From: an uncultured Eisenbergiella sp.
GTDB lineage: Bacteria; Bacillota; Clostridia; Lachnospirales; Lachnospiraceae
Direction of reading: 5' to 3'
Assembly (NCBI GenBank): GCA_910585455.1
Contig: CAJUEL010000017.1
Coordinates: 1 to 64,000, forward strand
DNA length: 64,000 nt
Below are positions 59,264-64,000 of the stretch, piece after piece. Position 1 is the first letter of the stretch. Every line of letters begins with the position of its first letter. Both the position numbers and the translations under genes were made by a program. Below the pieces are notes generated by a model. That model was not told the DNA's origin. It did not search any database and worked only from the letters and a program-made list of their open reading frames with translations.

Positions 59264-61042
59264 TCACTGTGCTGCACGCACGGCTTCGTTCACTTCATCT
59301 GTGATTGTCTGTCCACCCTGCTCATACCAGCGCTCCACATAATCATCGAAATCGTCCAGAGGCACTTCGCCGCTGAGCACCTGCAGGAAAAATTCGCTCT
59401 GCATCGTGCCGATCTGTCCGCCCAGCTCCTCCGAAGAAGGCGTCTGCCCGTAGTATACGGAATATTTGTCGTTCATCTTGTCAGCCTGACTCTGCACCGC
59501 CCATGCGCCGCGCGCCCAGCCCCAGGCATTCGCTGTGGAAATATTGGTTTCCACAGCCTTGCGGAAGCCGTCCTTTTCCACTGTCGTATAACCGTTGTAC
59601 CAGGTCTTACCGTCGCCGCTCAAATCGTCAAACTCAATCTTGCCGTCAATACAATCCATGACCGCCTGAATCTGTTTTTCCTTCGCATCATAATCGCAGT
59701 GCAGCACGTTGATCGGATAATAGTGCCATGAGAACGGGGAATCCATGCCGTTCGGACGAATATCCCATGCCTGCTCCTGATCCAGATCATACTGATAATT
59801 GATCGTCTTGACGATCGCCTCCTTCACCTCTTCGGAAACGCCTTTTTTCACAACAATATAGGTAGTTGCGGGATTCTTCTTCTGCACGTTCACCTTTCCT
59901 TCCTTCGAGAAGGGAGCCAGGAAGCAATCCCAGCGCACGGAATCATCCGCGTTTTCCAGCAGGGAGACCACGGGCCACTGACCGGACCACCAGGAACCAA
60001 AGAAAATGCCCGCCTGACCGGTGCTGACCATTTCCAATGCCTGATCGCCGTCACGCACCACAAACGCCGGATCAATGACGCCTTCCTCAACCATATTACG
60101 GATCACGCCCAGCGCGTTTTTCATTTCGGGAGTGGTAGCGCCGCTCACATAGGTACCGTCCTCCTGCTCCAGCCACAGCCCCGGATATGCATCCTGAGAC
60201 CAGACCACACCGTTTAAGTGGAAGCAGCCGCCGTTCGCCTGATGGAAATCCTTGCTCGCCGCAATACCGTCCGTCACATTTCCGCCGGGATTCTTTTCCA
60301 GAAACGCTTTGGCAATATCGATAATGTCATCCAACGTCTCCGGCGCATCCAGCCCAAGCTCATCCATCCAGTCACCGCGGATATACACAAGGGACGTGGT
60401 ATCCATGCCCGGCTGAATATCCGGAATCGCCATCATTTTTCCATTAAAGGTGACCAGCCCTTCCGCGATGCCGTTGGTGGAATCAAAGCACTGCTTTAAT
60501 CCCGGAGAACGATAGGTGAGGAACGCGTCCGTCATATCCTCCACCGCATCCGCATTCACCAGCTGTACCATCTGCGAGTAATTTACGTTCATGACATCCG
60601 GCATTTCTCCGGAAGCGATCGACATGGCGACCTTTGTGCCATAGGTTTCATCCGGCACGGAGAAGTCATACACATATTCCACGTTCAGCTGTTCCTGTAA
60701 ATATCTGGTCACATAATTATTTAAGGAGTCCTCTCCCTCTTCATAGGTCACATTGGCGCTTTCCGCCCTGCCCACATGCACAACAGTCACCTCATCGCTG
60801 ACCGGTCCGTATGGATCCACCGCTTCCCCCTGCGCGTCCACAACCGGTTCCTGCTCCTCCTGCGCGCCTTCAGCCTTGCTTTCCGGCTCACTCTCCGCCA
60901 CAATCGGAGTTTTCCCAACCACCGCTCCACCCGTGGAGCCATCCTCGTTCAAAGACGGGTTGCTGTCATTGCCGCATCCGCTCAAGGCTCCTGCCAACAG
61001 GCCCAGCGACAAAAGAATGGAAATAACACGTTTTTTCTGCAT
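59264..61042 (-). CDS. Extracellular sugar-binding lipoprotein (LplA-like)
   Basis: 592 residues. Signal MQKKRVISILLSLGLLAGAL, lipobox SGC with Cys23, then a Glu/Ser-rich linker to about 70. The binding domain includes VTRYLQEQLNVEYVYDFSVP, YGTKVAMSIASGEMPDVMNV and AGIFFGSWWSGQWPVVSLLE. Large type I solute-binding protein for oligosaccharides, partner of LplB/LplC. Start ATG has GGGAGG upstream; the longer frame extends into an AT-rich leader. Confidence 0.9.
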   Translation of the reverse strand: MQKKRVISILLSLGLLAGALSGCGNDSNPSLNEDGSTGGAVVGKTPIVAESEPESKAEGAQEEQEPVVDAQGEAVDPYGPVSDEVTVVHVGRAESANVTYEEGEDSLNNYVTRYLQEQLNVEYVYDFSVPDETYGTKVAMSIASGEMPDVMNVNYSQMVQLVNADAVEDMTDAFLTYRSPGLKQCFDSTNGIAEGLVTFNGKMMAIPDIQPGMDTTSLVYIRGDWMDELGLDAPETLDDIIDIAKAFLEKNPGGNVTDGIAASKDFHQANGGCFHLNGVVWSQDAYPGLWLEQEDGTYVSGATTPEMKNALGVIRNMVEEGVIDPAFVVRDGDQALEMVSTGQAGIFFGSWWSGQWPVVSLLENADDSVRWDCFLAPFSKEGKVNVQKKNPATTYIVVKKGVSEEVKEAIVKTINYQYDLDQEQAWDIRPNGMDSPFSWHYYPINVLHCDYDAKEKQIQAVMDCIDGKIEFDDLSGDGKTWYNGYTTVEKDGFRKAVETNISTANAWGWARGAWAVQSQADKMNDKYSVYYGQTPSSEELGGQIGTMQSEFFLQVLSGEVPLDDFDDYVERWYEQGGQTITDEVNEAVRAAQ

Positions 61043-61226
61043 AGTAACCTCCCTTTTTTTCGTTGGTAGCAAATTGTTATGTAAAGAAACCGGCTCTACC
61101 ATCGCCCTTCCTTTAACGTTAATGTTACACGCTGCAAACAAATTTGTAAATATTAATATTTTATCATACATATCATAAAATTATTCTATTTTAGCAAAAA
61201 ATGGGGCTTGCATATTGTTGTTTTTA

Positions 61227-61255
61227 TTGGTAATATAGAATAACATATATATACT
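61227..61255 (+). promoter_or_regulatory. Promoter of the AraC-type regulator
   Basis: -35 TTGGTA (61227-61232), 17-bp spacer, -10 TATACT (61250-61255). It lies in the roughly 300-bp AT-rich divergent region (61043-61338) that must also hold the operon promoter, for which I could not choose convincing hexamers. Confidence 0.5.
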
Positions 61256-61338
61256 ATATTATATTTTTTTCAGCAAAATGTATGATCGCTTTTCAGGGAC
61301 CAATAGTTGCGCCAAACGCGAAAGAGGGGAAATTACGA

Positions 61339-62535
61339 ATGTATACAATCCTGATTGCCTGTTTTTCCATTAACGATACCGGTGATATCATTTCCGCAAT
61401 CCACCATAACGCTCTTCCGCTCGCGCCCACAGCTGCCGCCACAGGAGAGGAAGCGCTCGCCCGGATTCTGGATTCGACGGCTGCCGCTCCTTTCGATATT
61501 CTGCTCGTCAACATCGCGGCATCGGTCCGGAACGGATTCGCTCTGTCCCGACAGGCACGCCTGCTGTCTCCCTGTACCAGAATCATTCTTTGCGGCGCTC
61601 CTTACAATCCGGAGTGCATGCAGGAGGCGATCTGCATTGGCATACAGGATTATTTGCTGGATTCTGCCACCAACAGGGAGATTGTCGCATCGCTGCGCCA
61701 GACCCTTTCTTCCATTGCGGACGCGCAGACACAGCAGCAGAACCGAAGCCTGCAGACTCATATCGTAAAGAGCCATCTTCTCTGGCTGGCGCTGCATGAT
61801 GAAAATTTCCATGCGGACAATAGCAGCTTTCTCGGCCGCTATTACCATATGCTGATGCTGGATAACAAAAACGAATATTTTAACGGGCAGGCTGCGCCAT
61901 TCTGGCAAAGTCTGGAAGAGCTTCCTCTCCCCGACCTGATCGCCTTTTCCACCCGGCTGGAGGAAATATTTGATCTGAAAAAAAACGAAAAAGCGAATTC
62001 TCTGATTTATACCAAATATTGCTTTCTGGAACTGGTAAAGATTATGCTGAAAACCGGCTGCATCAGCGCAGACCCGGAAGCGCTGTCCGATCAGATTTGC
62101 CGCTCGGGCAGCATATCCGAGCTGCTGCAGACAATCCGCAGGCTCGCCGACTCTTCCGCCGACTCTCCCCGCGAGACCTCTGCGGACAGCTTAAAGGTCG
62201 GTAAAGTCAAACAGTTCATTTGCCAGCATTACGAGGAGCCGCTGTCTCTCAATGATATCGCCGCTCATTTTTATATCACGCCCAATTATCTGTGCGCCAT
62301 TTTCAAGCGGGAAACGGGCGGCAATGTCATGCGCTTTCTGAATGATTACCGCTTAAAGCGCGCCTGCGAGCTGCTGCTCGTCACACAAATGAAGGTTCAT
62401 CAGATTGCGGAAGCCGTCGGCTTCCGCAATACCTCCTATTTTTGCCAGAAATTCCGGGATGCGTATGGGGAGACGCCGGAAAGCTTCCGGCAAAGGACTG
62501 CCGCTGTGCCCGTAACCATGCATTTTCCCGGTTGA
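61339..62535 (+). CDS. AraC-family regulator with pseudo-receiver domain
   Basis: 398 residues. The N-terminal about 120 residues have the receiver fold (YTILIACFSINDTGDIISAI, PFDILLVNIAASVRNGF) but Asn58 sits where the phosphoacceptor Asp should be, the Thr/Ser site is Cys (RIILCGAP) and the Lys site is Asp (DYLLDS). The C-terminal AraC domain is intact: KQFICQHYEEPLSLNDIAAH, FYITPNYLCAIFKRETGG, QIAEAVGFRNTSYFCQKFRD. Divergent from the sugar ABC operon, so probably its activator, with no partner kinase in the window. ATG follows AGAGGGG. Confidence 0.85.
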   Translation: MYTILIACFSINDTGDIISAIHHNALPLAPTAAATGEEALARILDSTAAAPFDILLVNIAASVRNGFALSRQARLLSPCTRIILCGAPYNPECMQEAICIGIQDYLLDSATNREIVASLRQTLSSIADAQTQQQNRSLQTHIVKSHLLWLALHDENFHADNSSFLGRYYHMLMLDNKNEYFNGQAAPFWQSLEELPLPDLIAFSTRLEEIFDLKKNEKANSLIYTKYCFLELVKIMLKTGCISADPEALSDQICRSGSISELLQTIRRLADSSADSPRETSADSLKVGKVKQFICQHYEEPLSLNDIAAHFYITPNYLCAIFKRETGGNVMRFLNDYRLKRACELLLVTQMKVHQIAEAVGFRNTSYFCQKFRDAYGETPESFRQRTAAVPVTMHFPG

Positions 62536-62556
62536 GATTTTATAAGCCCTGACCTT

Positions 62557-64000
62557 TCAGCAATCTCCAATTGTATCCACAATCGACATTCTTCTGATCC
62601 GTCTTGCAGGTCCGATAATTGCCAGGAAAACCGAAACCGCTACCACGCTCAGGATAATCACGATATAACGCACCGGCAAATACCAGGCATCTCCCCACCG
62701 GACCGTCACCATATAGGTGAAGACAAAATGATGAAGCCACAGTCCCACAATGCCGCCTGCCGCCACCCCGGCACACGCATAGGTCAGGGCTTCCGCCGCA
62801 ACCATCCGCACAAGCTGGCCGTTTTCCATACCCACTGCGCGCATAGCGCCATACTGTCTGATGCGGGCGGATACGCTCATGGCGATGCTGTTTACAATAT
62901 TGAAGCCTGCTATCAGCGCGATCACCGCGAGGAAACCGTACAGAAACACCGCATAGGAATACCAGGCGCTCTGTCCTTCCCGGTTTTTCTGGCGCTTATC
63001 CGAAAACAGAAATCCGTCCCCTGCCATTTGGCGGATCTGCTCTACATCCTGATCCGTCGCGCTCCTGTTCAGTTGGACATCCAGAACGGTATAATCCGTC
63101 TGCCCGGTCAGCCTTTCAAACAGCGCCTCCGAACAGATCACGGTTTCCACGCCTTCCACCCGGTCGAAGGGACATTCGGACAAAACCGCCGCCACGCCGA
63201 TTTCCACGGCATCCAAAGCATCGCCCTCTGCGTTCATATCCCCGGATGCGTTGCCCGTTCTCTGCAGGGAAATAACGCTTCCCGGCTTCAAAAGGTTTCC
63301 TCCCGCATACGCATAGCCGATCATGACGGCGCTCCCGTTTTCCACCGATTCCAGTTCTCCCTCCACCAGCATATCCTTTGCCCAGGCAAACTGATGGGTC
63401 TCATAGGAAATCAGGTTGACATAGCCCTCCTGTCCGTCCAGCAGGACGGGCACGTTATAGGCAAACCGTCTGCCATAGGCGCGCTTTACCGCCGGATTCT
63501 GTGAAAGCTCTGCCGCCAGTCCGGCGGGTACGCTGCAGGTATTGTCCGGACTGACAACGGATAAATCCGGTGTATAAGGCTTCAGCGCCGTCACCGCATG
63601 ATTCATGAAATCGATAGAAGCGGAAAAGCTCAAAAATAATATGATGGTAAAGGCGAAGGAACCCGTCATCAGCCAGAAATTTTTCCTGCTTCCTCTCGCG
63701 TGATGGACGCCCAGCGCGGTTTCCACGCCGAAAATTCCCGTGCTCGCCGCGCACTTTGCCGCATGCACACCCCCGGCGTTGCCCGAAACCGCGGTGAGCG
63801 GGGATACCCGCGCCGCTTTTTTGGCGGGTGACTGCGCCGCCAGCAAAACCGTGACCACGCCCAGAACCGCACCGGCGCAAATGCCGCCCAAGCTGACACC
63901 AAACGCCGGCATTTCCCCAAACCAGACAGGATTGAGCACGCGCAAAAAGGTGCACAGCGCCCATACCACGACTACGCTGAGCAAAAGCCCCGCCGGAACC
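62557..64000 (-). CDS. FtsX/MacB-type ABC transporter permease (5' end beyond the window)
   Basis: At least 481 codons, open past the window edge. VLLAAQSPAKKAARVSPLTA is the cytoplasmic loop after an upstream FtsX domain; then a TM (FAFTIILFLSFSASIDFMNH), an extracellular domain of about 200 residues, and a final three-TM FtsX domain (IALIAGFNIVNSIAMSVSAR, IRQYGAMRAVGMENGQLVRM). Likely an efflux or lipoprotein/peptide exporter permease. The stop lies 22 bp from that of the convergent AraC gene. Confidence 0.85.
   Translation of the reverse strand, partial: VPAGLLLSVVVVWALCTFLRVLNPVWFGEMPAFGVSLGGICAGAVLGVVTVLLAAQSPAKKAARVSPLTAVSGNAGGVHAAKCAASTGIFGVETALGVHHARGSRKNFWLMTGSFAFTIILFLSFSASIDFMNHAVTALKPYTPDLSVVSPDNTCSVPAGLAAELSQNPAVKRAYGRRFAYNVPVLLDGQEGYVNLISYETHQFAWAKDMLVEGELESVENGSAVMIGYAYAGGNLLKPGSVISLQRTGNASGDMNAEGDALDAVEIGVAAVLSECPFDRVEGVETVICSEALFERLTGQTDYTVLDVQLNRSATDQDVEQIRQMAGDGFLFSDKRQKNREGQSAWYSYAVFLYGFLAVIALIAGFNIVNSIAMSVSARIRQYGAMRAVGMENGQLVRMVAAEALTYACAGVAAGGIVGLWLHHFVFTYMVTVRWGDAWYLPVRYIVIILSVVAVSVFLAIIGPARRIRRMSIVDTIGDC

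Noticed and set aside
61043..61200. Promoter of the binding-lipoprotein operon
   Set aside because: The region is AT-rich with several TATGAT/TATAAT-like words, but none has a good -35 at 16-18 bp, so no specific site is claimed.
1..64000. rRNA, tRNA, CRISPR and transposase genes
   Set aside because: Looked for on reading both strands; nothing with convincing structure or motif was found, though a tRNA scan was not possible here.

Overview
The window reads as one chromosome segment of a Gram-positive gut anaerobe, most likely Lachnospiraceae (Clostridia). Grounds: AGGAGG-type ribosome sites, SigA-like TTGACA/TATAAT promoters, LplA/LplB/LplC-type sugar ABC uptake, GH51/GH127/GH32 plant-glycan enzymes, a glycyl-radical enzyme (anaerobe), TelA/XpaC, and two AAA-ATPase-like/PD-(D/E)XK genes. 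GC looks moderately high for that family. No rRNA, tRNA, CRISPR array or transposase was seen. Almost every gene is on the minus strand; exceptions are SPFH-RHH-YbjQ (50.0-51.7 kb) and an AraC regulator (61.3-62.5 kb).

1-30.7 kb is a surface-glycan island. It carries a full set for an N,N'-diacetylbacillosamine-type carrier-linked glycan: 4,6-dehydratase (PglF-like), aminotransferase (PglE-like), acetyltransferase (PglD-like), phosphoglycosyl transferase (PglC-like), a GT4 (PglA-like) and an ABC flippase (PglK-like). It also has UDP-HexNAc 4-epimerase and 6-dehydrogenase (WbpP/WbpO-like, predicting UDP-GalNAcA), a WecE-like aminotransferase with a GNAT acetyltransferase (predicting Fuc4NAc), a formyltransferase-like protein, a GT2, a sialyltransferase-like GT, an O-antigen ligase/polymerase-type protein, an acyltransferase-3, and four polytopic proteins that look like GT-C enzymes. 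No PglB/STT3-like oligosaccharyltransferase is recognisable.

30.7-49.2 kb is mixed metabolism and housekeeping: nucleotidyltransferase, GH32, esterase, TIM-barrel isomerase, AAA/PD-(D/E)XK, PHP phosphatase, an RsmH paralogue, TelA-XpaC, GH127, a GH13 amylosucrase-like enzyme, a decayed YhcG nuclease, an AI-2E-type permease, a small alarmone synthetase and an S1-domain protein.

49.2-50.06 kb is an intergenic island of palindromes bracketed by a 28-bp exact direct repeat. Inside is a candidate type I toxin-antitoxin pair: a 32-residue membrane peptide on the minus strand facing a short, strongly promoted, terminated RNA on the plus strand. This is the best candidate for an undescribed system. 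Next come SPFH, an Arc-like RHH protein and YbjQ; three 11-bp-phased ATATCA repeats in the SPFH promoter suggest autoregulation.

51.8-62.5 kb is an apparent arabinoside-use operon (binding lipoprotein, two permeases, GH51, LacI) that continues into a glycyl-radical enzyme and its activase with unusual active-site motifs. It diverges from an AraC regulator whose receiver domain has lost its phosphoacceptor. A partial FtsX-type ABC permease ends the window. A two-hairpin leader with a hairpin just before the Shine-Dalgarno recurs upstream of at least four unrelated genes.
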